NCBI RefSeq assembly: GCF_900104575.1
Contig: NZ_LT629731.1
Coordinates: 3,643,557 to 3,707,556, forward strand
DNA from: Bacillus tuaregi
Lineage (GTDB): Bacteria > Bacillota > Bacilli > Bacillales > Cytobacillaceae
Length of the DNA: 64,000 nucleotides
Direction of reading: 5' to 3'
Shown here: piece by piece, positions 52,353-61,634 of the stretch
Numbering within the stretch: the stretch's first letter is position 1
How the letters are laid out: each line of letters starts with the position of its first letter
The notes under the pieces: generated by a model
Told to the model about the DNA's origin: nothing
Databases searched by the model: none
Seen by the model: only the letters and a program-made list of their open reading frames with translations
Translations under genes and position numbers: made by a program

Positions 52353-54956
52353 ATGGCTATCAAAGAAAAAGAGTTAACAAAAGAAAAAGCAGTTAACAAA
52401 ATGATTGACACATTAGTATCAAACGCCCAAGAAGCTTTAAAACAGTTTAAAGGTTTCAACCAAGAGCAAATTGACACCATCGTGCACGAAATGGCACTTG
52501 CAGGTATTGATGCCCACATGCCATTAGCTAAGCTTGCAGTTGAGGAAACAAAACGTGGTGTGTATGAAGATAAGATTATTAAAAATATTTTTGGTACTGA
52601 GTACATATGGAATACAATTAAGCATTATAAAACAGTGGGAGTAATCAACGAGGACGATCAAGCAGGTGTTGTAGAAATTGCAGAGCCTGTTGGTGTTATT
52701 TGTGCCATGACTCCTGTTACAAATCCAACTTCTACAACCATGTTTAAAGCATTAATCTCAATTAAAGCACGTAACCCGATTATTTTCGCGTTCCATCCAT
52801 CTGCACAAAAGTGCTCTAGTGAGTCTGCTCGAATTTTAAGAGATGCAGCAGTTAAAGCAGGAGCACCTGAAAACTGTATCCAATGGATTGAAAGCCCATC
52901 TTTAGATGCAACAACTCAGTTAATGCATCATCCAGGGGTTGCTTTAATTCTTGCAACAGGCGGAGGCGGAATGGTTAAATCCGCTTATAGCTCTGGCAAG
53001 CCTGCACTTGGCGTAGGCCCCGGAAACGTTCCTGCTTACATTGAGAAAACAGCTAATATTAAACGTGCTGTCAATGACGTCGTTCTATCGAAAACTTTTG
53101 ACAACGGAATGATCTGCGCGTCAGAGCAAGGCATCATTGTTGATAAAGAAATATATGATCAGGTAAAACAAGAATTACTTATTCATAACTGTCATTTCTT
53201 AACGGCTGACGAAAAAGCAAAGGTTGAGAAATTAGTTATTAATGAAAATACATGTGCTGTAAATCCATTTATTGTAGGACAATCTGCTGTTGATATCGCT
53301 AAAATGGCTGGAGTGAAGGTTGCAGACAACACTAGAGCCTTAATTGCAGAATTAACAGGTGTTGGACCAGACCACCCGCTTTCACGTGAAAAATTAAGCC
53401 CTGTCTTAGCTTGTATTAAAGCAAACTCAACTGAAGAAGGTTTAACACGTGCAGAGGAAATGCTTAATTTCGGCGGACTTGGACACACAGCCGTTATTCA
53501 CTCTAATAATCAAGATGTGATTAATGAATTTGGAAAAAGAATGAAGGCCGGACGTCTGGTGGTTAACCAACCATCTTCACAGGGGGCAATCGGTGACCTT
53601 TATAATGCATTAGTACCTTCATTAACCCTTGGATGTGGATCCTTTGGAGGTAACTCTGTTTCAGCTAACGTAACGACTACACATTTAATTAACGTCAAGC
53701 GCATGGCAAGGAGAAACAAGAATATGCAATGGTTTAAGGTTCCACCAAAGATTTATTTCTATAAAAACTCCATCCAATATTTAGCCGTTATGGAAGGCAT
53801 TCAAAAGGTTGCCATCATCACTGACCCTGCCATGGTTCAGTTTGGTTATGTAGATAAGGTCATTCATTATTTAGAGCAGCATCCAAATAATGTTCACTAT
53901 CGAATCTTCTCTGAGGTTGAGCCAGATCCTTCGATTGAGACCGTCATGAAGGGTACAGAAATGATGAGAAACTTTGAGCCGGATGTTATCATCGCATTAG
54001 GCGGAGGCTCTGCAATGGACGCTGCTAAAGGCATGTGGCTGTTCTATGAGCACCCTGAAACAGACTTCTTTGGCTTAAAGCAAAAATTCTTGGATATCAG
54101 AAAACGTATTGTTAAGTACCCACACCTTGGTAAAAAGGCTAAAATGGTTGCGATTCCAACTACTTCCGGCACTGGTTCAGAAATGACATCTTTTGCGGTT
54201 ATTTCTGATAAAGCTAATAATATGAAATACCCATTAGCAGACTATGAGTTAACACCAGATGTAGCTATCATTGATCCACAATTCGTTATGACATTGCCAA
54301 AAGGCGTGACAGCAGATACTGGAATGGACGTACTAACACATGCGATTGAAGCATATGTATCCGTTATGTCCAATGATTTCACAGATGGTCTTGCTATGAA
54401 AGCGATTCAGTTAGTATTTGAATATCTGCCAAAAGCCTATGCAAATCCAAGTGACGAAGAATCACGTGAAAAAATGCATAACGCATCTGCGATTGCAGGT
54501 ATGGCATTCACGAACGCATTCCTTGGCATTAACCACTCATTAGCGCATAAGCTTGGAGCTGAGTTCCATGTTCCTCACGGACGCGCAAATGCCATTTTAA
54601 TGCCTCATGTTATCCGTTACAATGCAACAAGACCAACTAAGCTGGCTGCATTCCCTAAATACGAGCACTTTATCGCTGACCAGCGCTATGCTGAAATTGC
54701 AAGATTCCTAGGTCTTCCTGCTCGCACAACAGAAGAAGGTGTAGAAAGTCTTGTACAAGCAATCATTAACCTAGCTAAGAGCATGAATGTTCCTATGAGC
54801 ATTGAATCACAGGGCATTGACAAGAAGGAATTCGAGAGTAAGCTTGATCTATTATCAGACCGCGCCTTCGAAGACCAATGTACAACAGCTAACCCTAAGC
54901 TTCCGCTTGTAACTGAGCTGGCTGAAATTTATCGTAAAGCCTATAAGGGCGTGTAA
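52353..54956 (+). CDS. adhE: Bifunctional acetaldehyde-CoA/alcohol dehydrogenase AdhE
   Basis: This fermentation enzyme (867 aa) reduces acetyl-CoA to acetaldehyde and then ethanol, regenerating NAD+ without oxygen. The N-terminal aldehyde dehydrogenase half (about 1-440) has the active Cys in GMICASEQGI. The C-terminal iron-dependent alcohol dehydrogenase (about 460-860) has GGGSAMDAAKGMW, PTTSGTGSEMTSF and metal-binding His in INHSLAHKLGAEFHVPHGRAN. AdhE is known to assemble as filaments (spirosomes). It is a single-gene unit with a CcpA site in its promoter and a terminator. Confidence 0.96.
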   Translation: MAIKEKELTKEKAVNKMIDTLVSNAQEALKQFKGFNQEQIDTIVHEMALAGIDAHMPLAKLAVEETKRGVYEDKIIKNIFGTEYIWNTIKHYKTVGVINEDDQAGVVEIAEPVGVICAMTPVTNPTSTTMFKALISIKARNPIIFAFHPSAQKCSSESARILRDAAVKAGAPENCIQWIESPSLDATTQLMHHPGVALILATGGGGMVKSAYSSGKPALGVGPGNVPAYIEKTANIKRAVNDVVLSKTFDNGMICASEQGIIVDKEIYDQVKQELLIHNCHFLTADEKAKVEKLVINENTCAVNPFIVGQSAVDIAKMAGVKVADNTRALIAELTGVGPDHPLSREKLSPVLACIKANSTEEGLTRAEEMLNFGGLGHTAVIHSNNQDVINEFGKRMKAGRLVVNQPSSQGAIGDLYNALVPSLTLGCGSFGGNSVSANVTTTHLINVKRMARRNKNMQWFKVPPKIYFYKNSIQYLAVMEGIQKVAIITDPAMVQFGYVDKVIHYLEQHPNNVHYRIFSEVEPDPSIETVMKGTEMMRNFEPDVIIALGGGSAMDAAKGMWLFYEHPETDFFGLKQKFLDIRKRIVKYPHLGKKAKMVAIPTTSGTGSEMTSFAVISDKANNMKYPLADYELTPDVAIIDPQFVMTLPKGVTADTGMDVLTHAIEAYVSVMSNDFTDGLAMKAIQLVFEYLPKAYANPSDEESREKMHNASAIAGMAFTNAFLGINHSLAHKLGAEFHVPHGRANAILMPHVIRYNATRPTKLAAFPKYEHFIADQRYAEIARFLGLPARTTEEGVESLVQAIINLAKSMNVPMSIESQGIDKKEFESKLDLLSDRAFEDQCTTANPKLPLVTELAEIYRKAYKGV

Positions 54957-54994
54957 TAACCATCAAGGTTTCAATGTAACATAATACAACTACT

Positions 54995-55036
54995 AAAGCC
55001 GGTGGGATGCCTCATTACATCTCATCGGCTTTTTTG
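54995..55036 (+). terminator. Terminator after adhE
   Basis: The stem AAGCCGGTGGGATG/CATCTCATCGGCTT with two G-T type pairs and an 8-nt loop is followed by a run of T. Confidence 0.85.
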
Positions 55037-55047
55037 GATAAAACAAC

Positions 55048-55107
55048 GGTGTCAGGAACCGCAGATGGACAAAGAACAGTATTTGTCTTTTTGCGATGCC
55101 TGACACC
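55048..55107. repeat. Diverged GGTGTCAGGNACC-type inverted repeat
   Basis: GGTGTCAGGAACCGCA (55048-55063) and TGCGATGCCTGACACC (55092-55107) pair at 14 of 16 positions around a 28-nt loop. The core is shared with the perfect inverted repeat at 8383-8443. It lies just after the aspartokinase stop and may also terminate that gene. Confidence 0.7.
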
Positions 55108-55124
55108 ATTTTACCTATCACTAT

Positions 55125-56486
55125 TTAGGCTAGTACTGAAGCAAAAAACTCATTGTATAATGCCTGTACCGCTCTTTTCTCGTCGTGAGCCTTCACGCCG
55201 AACATCATACTTACCTCAGAAGATCCTTGGTTAATCATATCAATATTAATACCTGCATCAGCAAGTGCCTTTGCAGCTCTGGATGTCGTACCAACGTTAT
55301 GACGCATGCCTTCTCCAACAACCATAATTAATGCTAAATGGTGCTCAATCTCTACCTCATCTGCATGAAGCTCAATTTGGATTCGCTTGATGACTTCCTT
55401 TTCTGTCACTTCGTCCATTTGGTCCTCACGAAGAATGACCGTAATATCATCAATACCTGACGGAACATGCTCATAGCTCAAGTTAAATTCCTCAAGAATT
55501 TGAAGAAGCTTGCGACCGAAGCCGATTTCTCTGTTCATTAGATATTTTCCAACGTAGATGGAACAGAAGCCATCATCACTTGCGATTCCAATCACAGGTC
55601 CATTTGTATTTGCACGCTTATTCACAATTTTTGTCCCAGGTGCGGAAGGATTATTGGTATTTTTCACCTGTACAGGAATACCTGCACGGAAGGCCGGGAT
55701 TAAGGCTTCGTCATGGAAGACAGAAAATCCTGCATAGGAGAGCTCTCGCATTTCACGATATGTTAATTCACGAATTTCCTTTGGATTTTGGACAATGGAA
55801 GGATTCACCGTATAAACAGCATCCACATCCGTAAAGTTTTCATAAAGGTCTGCTTTCGCACCATTAGCTAAAATCGAACCAGTGATGTCAGAGCCGCTAC
55901 GTGAAAACGTTAAGACATCTCCTTCTTTACTATAGCCAAAGAATCCAGGCACAATGAGAGTTCCTGACCGCTCACGTAAACGATATAAATTATCATAGGA
56001 TTCTGGTAGAACTTGAGCATTGCCCGGTTCGTTTGTTACATAAAGTCCTGCTTCTTTTGGACTGACATAATAGGCTTCTACCCCTTTTGATTGAAAATAG
56101 GCAGCAATCAACTTGGCATTATTGTCTTCTCCGCTTGCTTTCATGGCTTCTATGAATAGCTCTGGATTCTTTTTATCCTGATTCATGAGCGCTAAAAGGC
56201 TTTGTTCAATTTCGTCAATGATGGCGGTAGAGATTTCCAATTCCTCTGCAATGAGTGCATATCTTTTTAAAACGGCCTTTAATTCCTCATCAACCGCTTT
56301 ACCTGCTAAACAGGCTTCACCTAATGAAATTAATTGATCTGTCACTTTAATATCATCACTATACCGTTTACCGGGTGCTGATACGACAACAATTTTTCGT
56401 TCAGGATCAGACAAAACGATATTAAACACTTTTTCAACCTGAGTCCCTGATGCTAATGAGCTTCCACCAAATTTTACTACCTTCAT
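55125..56486 (-). CDS. yclM: Aspartokinase (class III, YclM-like)
   Basis: This enzyme phosphorylates aspartate, the first step of Lys/Thr/Met and diaminopimelate synthesis. The 453-aa monofunctional protein begins KVVKFGGSSLASG, has FSRSGSDITGSILANGAKAD and VPGFFGYSKEGDVLTFSRSG, and two C-terminal ACT domains (about 310-450, with MVVGEGMRHNVGTTSRAAKAL) for feedback control. The length and sequence style match B. subtilis YclM (aspartokinase III) rather than DapG or LysC. ATG 56486 with GGGAGA was chosen. No lysine riboswitch was recognised in the 185-nt gap upstream. Confidence 0.9.
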   Translation of the reverse strand: MKVVKFGGSSLASGTQVEKVFNIVLSDPERKIVVVSAPGKRYSDDIKVTDQLISLGEACLAGKAVDEELKAVLKRYALIAEELEISTAIIDEIEQSLLALMNQDKKNPELFIEAMKASGEDNNAKLIAAYFQSKGVEAYYVSPKEAGLYVTNEPGNAQVLPESYDNLYRLRERSGTLIVPGFFGYSKEGDVLTFSRSGSDITGSILANGAKADLYENFTDVDAVYTVNPSIVQNPKEIRELTYREMRELSYAGFSVFHDEALIPAFRAGIPVQVKNTNNPSAPGTKIVNKRANTNGPVIGIASDDGFCSIYVGKYLMNREIGFGRKLLQILEEFNLSYEHVPSGIDDITVILREDQMDEVTEKEVIKRIQIELHADEVEIEHHLALIMVVGEGMRHNVGTTSRAAKALADAGINIDMINQGSSEVSMMFGVKAHDEKRAVQALYNEFFASVLA

Positions 56487-56671
56487 TTCGTCATCTCCCA
56501 TATTATAATTTTCAGTCAAATTTATTTCCCTATTATCCACCCTTTTTAAAAAAATTGCAATAGTTTTATCTTCCCCACAAATACATTTGTACTCCTATTA
56601 GAGACATTCGACATTTTTTCCTTTATTAAAAGAAATTCCTTATAAAAATCCAGTCAGTATTCGTTATAAAA

Positions 56672-57607
56672 CTACAAATCCTGCGGCCTGTGATCAAGAA
56701 AATTTTGATAGGCAAATCCTTTTACATCCTCTTCCTTAAAGTATCGTAAAAGCTTCTCAATTAAGTTTGGATGCTTAGATGCGTCTTCTAAATGATGAAC
56801 GAAAGTAGATATTCCATCGAAATCAGAGCCAAGTCCAATCTGTTTTCTTCCTCCTAAGGAGCAAAAGTGATCAATGTGAGCAATGATATCGTCAATTGTT
56901 GCCGGGGCCCCCTCTTCTCTAATAAAATCAGGATAATATACTACATGTATCATACCTCCGCTTTTAAACATCGCTCTTGCCTGCTCATCAGTTAAATTAC
57001 GGGGATGATTACAAAGCTTGCGGGAATTTGAGTGGCTAGCAATCGGATATTCCGCTAGCTGCATCACATCCCAAAAGGATTGCTCACATAAATGGGAGAC
57101 ATCGGTTAATACACGATGCTCATTATTCCATCTGACAATCTCCTTCCCAAATGCAGTCAAGCCTCCACCTCTAGGCTCTAACGCACCGTCAGCAGCTAGA
57201 TTGGCATGATTCCACGTTAAACCTACAGAACGAACACCAAGCTGATAGAGGATATGAAGCTTTGAGAGGTCATTTCCAATCGCCTCTACTCCCTCAAGGG
57301 TCAACATCGCACCGATTTCATTGTCCAGTAGCCGGTCAAAATCAGACCATTTTGTTATCTGCTTCATATCTGGATTCTTTGCCAATACATCACGATAGAA
57401 ATAGTCAATTTGTTCAAGCGCAGCTTGAAATTGCTGGTCTGATGGCATTTCCGGCTCAATAAAGATGGCAAAGCATTGCACCTTAACATTTCCTTTTTTT
57501 AACTTTTCCTTATTTGTATTTAAATTAGCACCGTCAGCGAAGGATAATGTCCCTCTAGCATCCCTTAGCTTCATTAATGCATCACAATGAAGGTCAATAA
57601 TATTCAT
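56672..57607 (-). CDS. Membrane dipeptidase (renal dipeptidase) family M19
   Basis: This zinc dipeptidase of family M19 (311 aa) often accepts dipeptides with a D-residue at the C-terminus. The motif IDLHCDALMKL gives the first metal ligands (HxD), followed by LTLEGVEAIG, LTWNHANLAADG, DVSHLCEQSFWDVM, ASHSNSRKLCNHPRNLTDEQ and GLGSDFDGI, all family hallmarks. No signal peptide is present despite the family name, so it is cytosolic. It starts 2 nt after the D-amino acid transaminase gene, suggesting linked D-amino acid or peptidoglycan peptide turnover. Confidence 0.9.
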   Translation of the reverse strand: MNIIDLHCDALMKLRDARGTLSFADGANLNTNKEKLKKGNVKVQCFAIFIEPEMPSDQQFQAALEQIDYFYRDVLAKNPDMKQITKWSDFDRLLDNEIGAMLTLEGVEAIGNDLSKLHILYQLGVRSVGLTWNHANLAADGALEPRGGGLTAFGKEIVRWNNEHRVLTDVSHLCEQSFWDVMQLAEYPIASHSNSRKLCNHPRNLTDEQARAMFKSGGMIHVVYYPDFIREEGAPATIDDIIAHIDHFCSLGGRKQIGLGSDFDGISTFVHHLEDASKHPNLIEKLLRYFKEEDVKGFAYQNFLDHRPQDL

Positions 57608-57609
57608 CT

Positions 57610-58455
57610 TTACTCCTTTAAGTCTGCAACAAGTTGCTGCAGTTTATTATAAAGCTTCCTTGATACTTCTCCCGGACGTCCAGTGCCTATCATATGCCCT
57701 TCCACTTCAACGATGGGGACAATTTCTGAGGTTGTATTGGTAATAAATACTTCATCGGCCTTTGTGAGCACCTCTTTTGAAAAAGACTGTTCTATGAATG
57801 AAATACTCTCTGCTTCACATATATTCTTAACAGCCACTCGAGTTATACCAGCAAGAATATACCTTGATAGTGGTGCTGTATACACCTTACCTTGTTTCAC
57901 AATAAAAACATTGGAGCTTGTTCCCTCTGTTACCATTCCGTCCCGAACCAATATCGCTTCAACGCAATTCTGCTCATAGGCGGTTTGTCTTGCTAAAACA
58001 TTTGGTAGTAAGTTTAATGATTTGATATAACAATTAGCCCAGCGTTCATCGTCATGGAAAATAGCTGATGCTCCGTTCTCACGAATCGATTTTGCCAAAG
58101 GAATAATCGGTTTGACAGTCATCGAAATAGAAATAGGTACGTCTGGAAAAAGGTGATTTCTTGCTGATATTCCCCGCGTTATTTGTAAGTAGACACAGCT
58201 GTCTGTTAACCCTGATTGAACGATGGCTTCGTTAATTAAGCTTCGAAAGTCCTCGATTTTCTGTTTAATTGGGAGTTTAATGGCATTTCCGCTTTTTATT
58301 AGTCTTTCCAAGTGCTCCTGTAACATAAAGGCTTTACCATTGTATACACGAATAACTTCATAAATGCCATCCCCAAATTGTTGTCCTCTCTCCTCAATAG
58401 GGACAGCCTTTTCATTCAATCCAATGTAATTACCATTTATATAGCCAATCTCCAC
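57610..58455 (-). CDS. dat: D-amino acid transaminase (class IV PLP aminotransferase)
   Basis: This class IV aminotransferase (281 aa) is of the D-alanine aminotransferase type, making D-glutamate from D-alanine and 2-oxoglutarate. Motifs: YINGNYIGLNEKAVPIEERGQQFGDGIYEVIR, the PLP Lys in CYIKSLNLLPNVLA, and TEGTSSNVFIV. The GTG at 58455 has AGGGGGA at good spacing and gives the 281-aa length typical of Dat; an in-frame start at 58500 adds 15 unsupported residues. Branched-chain or 4-amino-4-deoxychorismate enzymes are relatives, but IKSLNLLPNV is typical of Dat. Confidence 0.88.
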   Translation of the reverse strand: MEIGYINGNYIGLNEKAVPIEERGQQFGDGIYEVIRVYNGKAFMLQEHLERLIKSGNAIKLPIKQKIEDFRSLINEAIVQSGLTDSCVYLQITRGISARNHLFPDVPISISMTVKPIIPLAKSIRENGASAIFHDDERWANCYIKSLNLLPNVLARQTAYEQNCVEAILVRDGMVTEGTSSNVFIVKQGKVYTAPLSRYILAGITRVAVKNICEAESISFIEQSFSKEVLTKADEVFITNTTSEIVPIVEVEGHMIGTGRPGEVSRKLYNKLQQLVADLKE

Positions 58456-58539
58456 GGAAAATCCCCCTAACGAATTTTCGGCATTGTCCTGAACGTTCAT
58501 AAAAGAATCACTGTGTTAGTAATGTCTATTCGTGTAAAG

Positions 58540-58572
58540 CAAAAAGAATCTCATATTTTGAGACTCTTTTTT
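58540..58572 (-). terminator. Terminator after the dynamin-like gene
   Basis: The stem AAAAGAATCTCA/TGAGACTCTTTT (58542-58553 with 58559-58570) has one G-T pair and a T run on the minus strand. Confidence 0.8.
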
Positions 58573-58584
58573 AAATAAACTTTA

Positions 58585-61296
58585 TTAAACAGGTATTTTA
58601 CTTTCTTTTTGGTCCAGCCACTCATTTTGTCGAAGCTTGAGCTCAAAGAAGGTTAGTGGATCCTGATACCATTCAGGATTTTCCCGCATCTTGCTTAACG
58701 CTTCTTTATTAACAGCAATTTCTATTCGAGATTCCTCAACGGTTTGATTTAAGACTGCCAATGGATTCCGGAAGAACATTTTGATATCACGTTCAATAGA
58801 CCTTTCAAACAGTTCAAACGGCTGTAGAAATTTATTTGCAATTAAAGTGGCTGCTTCATGATAATCCTCAGTTTCCACATATTGTTTATACTTGTTGTAT
58901 AGCATAGATTTATTTTGCGATAGACTGCCAAGCAATTTCCCCGCACTCTTTAATAAAAACTGAGATGGGGTGAATCGGAGAAGAATATTCATTTTTTCCC
59001 AGTGAATCCCGGTTGTTAAACGATCCGCATCACGATTCCAATCATCGAGCACCTTAAAATCACAGTCAAGCTGCAGCTTTTCCTCATCATACAAAGCATT
59101 GAAGCTTTCGCACATCTCATTCATCGATAACTGAACTTCATTAAACTCTGCCGTACTGTCCTGAATCCAGCTTTGGATATATTGGTAATAGGTAGGCAGA
59201 GCATTTTCGACTAAGTAATGCTCGACACGCTTATTCATCTCTTCGTTTAACTCTAGATGTAATTTCCCGAAATCACTATTTTCCTTAATATACTCTGAGC
59301 TGCCTCTTAAAATTTGTGGGATTTTTTCGACTAACTCTGTTTTCATTTTATCCTTAATGGACTGATAGCCCTTTGATATTACCCGTACCTTTTCTAGCTC
59401 TTTGTCGCCGATTTGATGGATGGCGCCATTTAATTTTGACACCATTTCTTCATTCCACTTGATTGAGTCAACGAGGGAATTTTCTTTTTCAATTCGTTTA
59501 TTCAATAAATACATGATGAGTCTTCTGACAAAATAAAGCAGGTTCGTTGTCCGTCCAGCAATTAGACTTTTTTGCTTATAATGGGTAGCAAAGAATTTTC
59601 CAAAATCACTTGCTTGGCTGTTGTCATCATAATGTGGAGAAAAGGCAAATACACCGGCATTTGGCATACTGCTTTTCACTCTTGTCTTTGTCTCAACGAT
59701 TGTCTTATCACGTTCATCATAGACTGCATCCATTTTATTTAAAAGGAAGTGTATGTCTATATTTGGCATTTCCTCTCTTAATTGCTTAAGTGTCTCCTGC
59801 TCTCTTTCTGTAAAAGGATTATTTGCATTCAAGACAAACAACACACCATCGGCTGCATGTAAACAGGAGAGGACTTCATCACTATCGTTGATACTAGGTG
59901 TGTCCATGAGGGCAATCTCATGCTTCTGCATGAAAGGACTCTTCAGCTTTGCATGATAAGAGCGCTGATAACGAAATGATGGCTGCTCTTCAATTTGTTC
60001 TACCTCAATAATTTCAGAGTCAGCAATTTCTTTGATTCCAGGCACCTCATGATAATCTAGCAGCACCAACGCTTTGTTATCTTCAGGAAGAATATCATAA
60101 CCAACCATTGAATTAATGACAGTAGATTTTCCACTTTCATCTGTCCCAACTACTAGAAGCTTATACGATTCTTGATTCTTGATGGCATTCATAATCCATG
60201 TCAACGATTTAGTGACATGCAAATCCTGCTTTGTCGCCCAATGTAATACTTCATTTGACAGCCTGACTGCTTCCTCATAGCCACTCGTTTGCTTTTCCAG
60301 CTCCAACAGTTGATTTTCTGCCTCATAGACAATCGGAGGCTCTAGCGTTCTAGGAAACATTTCATTCCAGGAAATCACTGCTGTAGCTGCCTTCAATGCA
60401 TGACCTGACACACATATCTTCATCCAGTTTGTTAATAGGTTAGGTATTGTGGCTCCGACTTCTCGAATTAAGTGCGTCCCATTAATTAAACGCAAATAAG
60501 ACTCCTCGTATAAACTTGAAAGTATGCTCCAGGAACCGATGTTTTCCGGAGTTATTCTTGATATGACACGGTCCATGACAACCACCCAGGATAGGTGGGC
60601 TTCACTTTTTTTAAAATTATTCCATAGTGCAGACGCCAGTTTTTCAAAACGTTCGCTGTTCACTGTTGCTAAAATATACAGGCCCTCTTCGAAGAAGACC
60701 GGCTCCTTCATTTGCGTGACCCCTTTTTGTGCATAGCCAATCATCACATCATACCATTCCAGTGATTCAAGCCTGATTGCTTCATCCCAAGCAAGGTCAA
60801 TGGCGCTTGCCCAGTCCTGGTGTTCTTCAAAAAAGGAGCGCGCCAGCACTGTGACATTTTCATAATCCGGATTTTGCGCAACCGTTTCCTTGATTACCAG
60901 GCTAGCAGAATCGGAATTTTTCTGTTTTATATATAAAGAGAATAATTGTAGAGCGACTTCAGTCTGCAATATTCGATCCTCTGTATCAATCGCTTTGTAG
61001 ATTTCTTCTGCAGTTGGCAAGAGTCCCAATTCAAAATAGGCATCAGCCATATTTTTCTTCGCCCATGGCTCCCATTCATTTTGGATATTCTCCCATTTAA
61101 AAATCGCTGCTTCGTAATCCTTATGATGAAAATATATTTCTCCTTGAGCAAATCGGATGGCTGATAAATCTGGAATATCCTTCTTCTGCTCTTCCATATA
61201 TGCTTCTCCGAGAACTTGGATTGGAGCCAGGTTCGGATCACCCTTCAGAAAGGTTTCATAATACATTTTTTCTATCAACTGTTTTTCTGTTGTCAC
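58585..61296 (-). CDS. Large GTPase of dynamin-like type with N-terminal helical-repeat domain
   Basis: The 903-aa protein has two parts. Residues about 1-370 are all-helical with TPR-like repeats (SAIRFAQGEIYFHHKDYEAAIFKWENI, KKNMADAYFELGLLPTAEEIYKAI). Residues about 375-580 form a dynamin/GTPase domain: P-loop GTDESGKST (384-392), G3 DTPS (about 465) and G4 NKMD (about 520). The remainder is long helices with a hydrophobic-basic segment (NLLYFVRRLIMYLLNKRIEKE) and is the likely stalk/membrane part. The GTG at 61296 follows GGGGGG; ATG 61329 has no ribosome binding site. Bacterial dynamin-like proteins act on membranes, for example in phage and antibiotic stress. This TPR fusion is unlike B. 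subtilis DynA. It is a single-gene unit. Confidence 0.8.
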   Translation of the reverse strand: MTTEKQLIEKMYYETFLKGDPNLAPIQVLGEAYMEEQKKDIPDLSAIRFAQGEIYFHHKDYEAAIFKWENIQNEWEPWAKKNMADAYFELGLLPTAEEIYKAIDTEDRILQTEVALQLFSLYIKQKNSDSASLVIKETVAQNPDYENVTVLARSFFEEHQDWASAIDLAWDEAIRLESLEWYDVMIGYAQKGVTQMKEPVFFEEGLYILATVNSERFEKLASALWNNFKKSEAHLSWVVVMDRVISRITPENIGSWSILSSLYEESYLRLINGTHLIREVGATIPNLLTNWMKICVSGHALKAATAVISWNEMFPRTLEPPIVYEAENQLLELEKQTSGYEEAVRLSNEVLHWATKQDLHVTKSLTWIMNAIKNQESYKLLVVGTDESGKSTVINSMVGYDILPEDNKALVLLDYHEVPGIKEIADSEIIEVEQIEEQPSFRYQRSYHAKLKSPFMQKHEIALMDTPSINDSDEVLSCLHAADGVLFVLNANNPFTEREQETLKQLREEMPNIDIHFLLNKMDAVYDERDKTIVETKTRVKSSMPNAGVFAFSPHYDDNSQASDFGKFFATHYKQKSLIAGRTTNLLYFVRRLIMYLLNKRIEKENSLVDSIKWNEEMVSKLNGAIHQIGDKELEKVRVISKGYQSIKDKMKTELVEKIPQILRGSSEYIKENSDFGKLHLELNEEMNKRVEHYLVENALPTYYQYIQSWIQDSTAEFNEVQLSMNEMCESFNALYDEEKLQLDCDFKVLDDWNRDADRLTTGIHWEKMNILLRFTPSQFLLKSAGKLLGSLSQNKSMLYNKYKQYVETEDYHEAATLIANKFLQPFELFERSIERDIKMFFRNPLAVLNQTVEESRIEIAVNKEALSKMRENPEWYQDPLTFFELKLRQNEWLDQKESKIPV

Positions 61297-61452
61297 TTTT
61301 TTCTCGCCCCCCAAGTAAAATTCACTCATTAACTATATGTAAAGATTACTCTGTCAATCACATCATACCCTATCCTTGTATTCTACCAAACATCCAGGTG
61401 CAAAGAATGTCATTTACCTTAAATTTTTGTAACATTTTAACACATCACCGTA

Positions 61453-61517
61453 ACGGGGGACAGTCCCCCGGCGCGTTAAAGCGATGGGGGACTGTCCCCC
61501 ACTGCTTTAACGCATTG
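61453..61517. repeat. Second copy of the GGGGGACTGTCCCCC palindromic repeat family
   Basis: Two palindromes, GGGGGACAGTCCCCC and GGGGGACTGTCCCCC, are joined by GCGTTAAAGC and followed by GCTTTAACGC, the same decamer in opposite orientation. The parts are those of the 39-bp units at 22969 but arranged as an inverted pair. It lies in the 338-nt gap between the dynamin-like gene and glnS. Confidence 0.88.
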
Positions 61518-61593
61518 CTCGATTGTTGTCGATAAAATATGGTTATAATAAGAAAATATCACAAATTCATTTAAGGGTTGCTTTTTTATTTGC

Positions 61594-61599
61594 TATAAT
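61594..61599 (+). promoter_or_regulatory. Probable -10 box of glnS
   Basis: A perfect TATAAT lies 35 nt before the glnS start. The -35 region (near TTAAGG, 61571-61576) is weak. The leader is too short for a T-box riboswitch. Confidence 0.5.
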
Positions 61600-61634
61600 A
61601 GTGTAAATATAAACCTAGGAAAGGCTGATTTAGG

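Noticed and set aside
56487-56671. Lysine riboswitch before the aspartokinase gene
   Set aside because: No L-box core or terminator pairing was recognisable in the 185-nt gap.
61520-61634. T-box riboswitch before glnS
   Set aside because: The predicted leader after TATAAT is only about 30 nt, too short, and no T-box sequence or terminator is seen.
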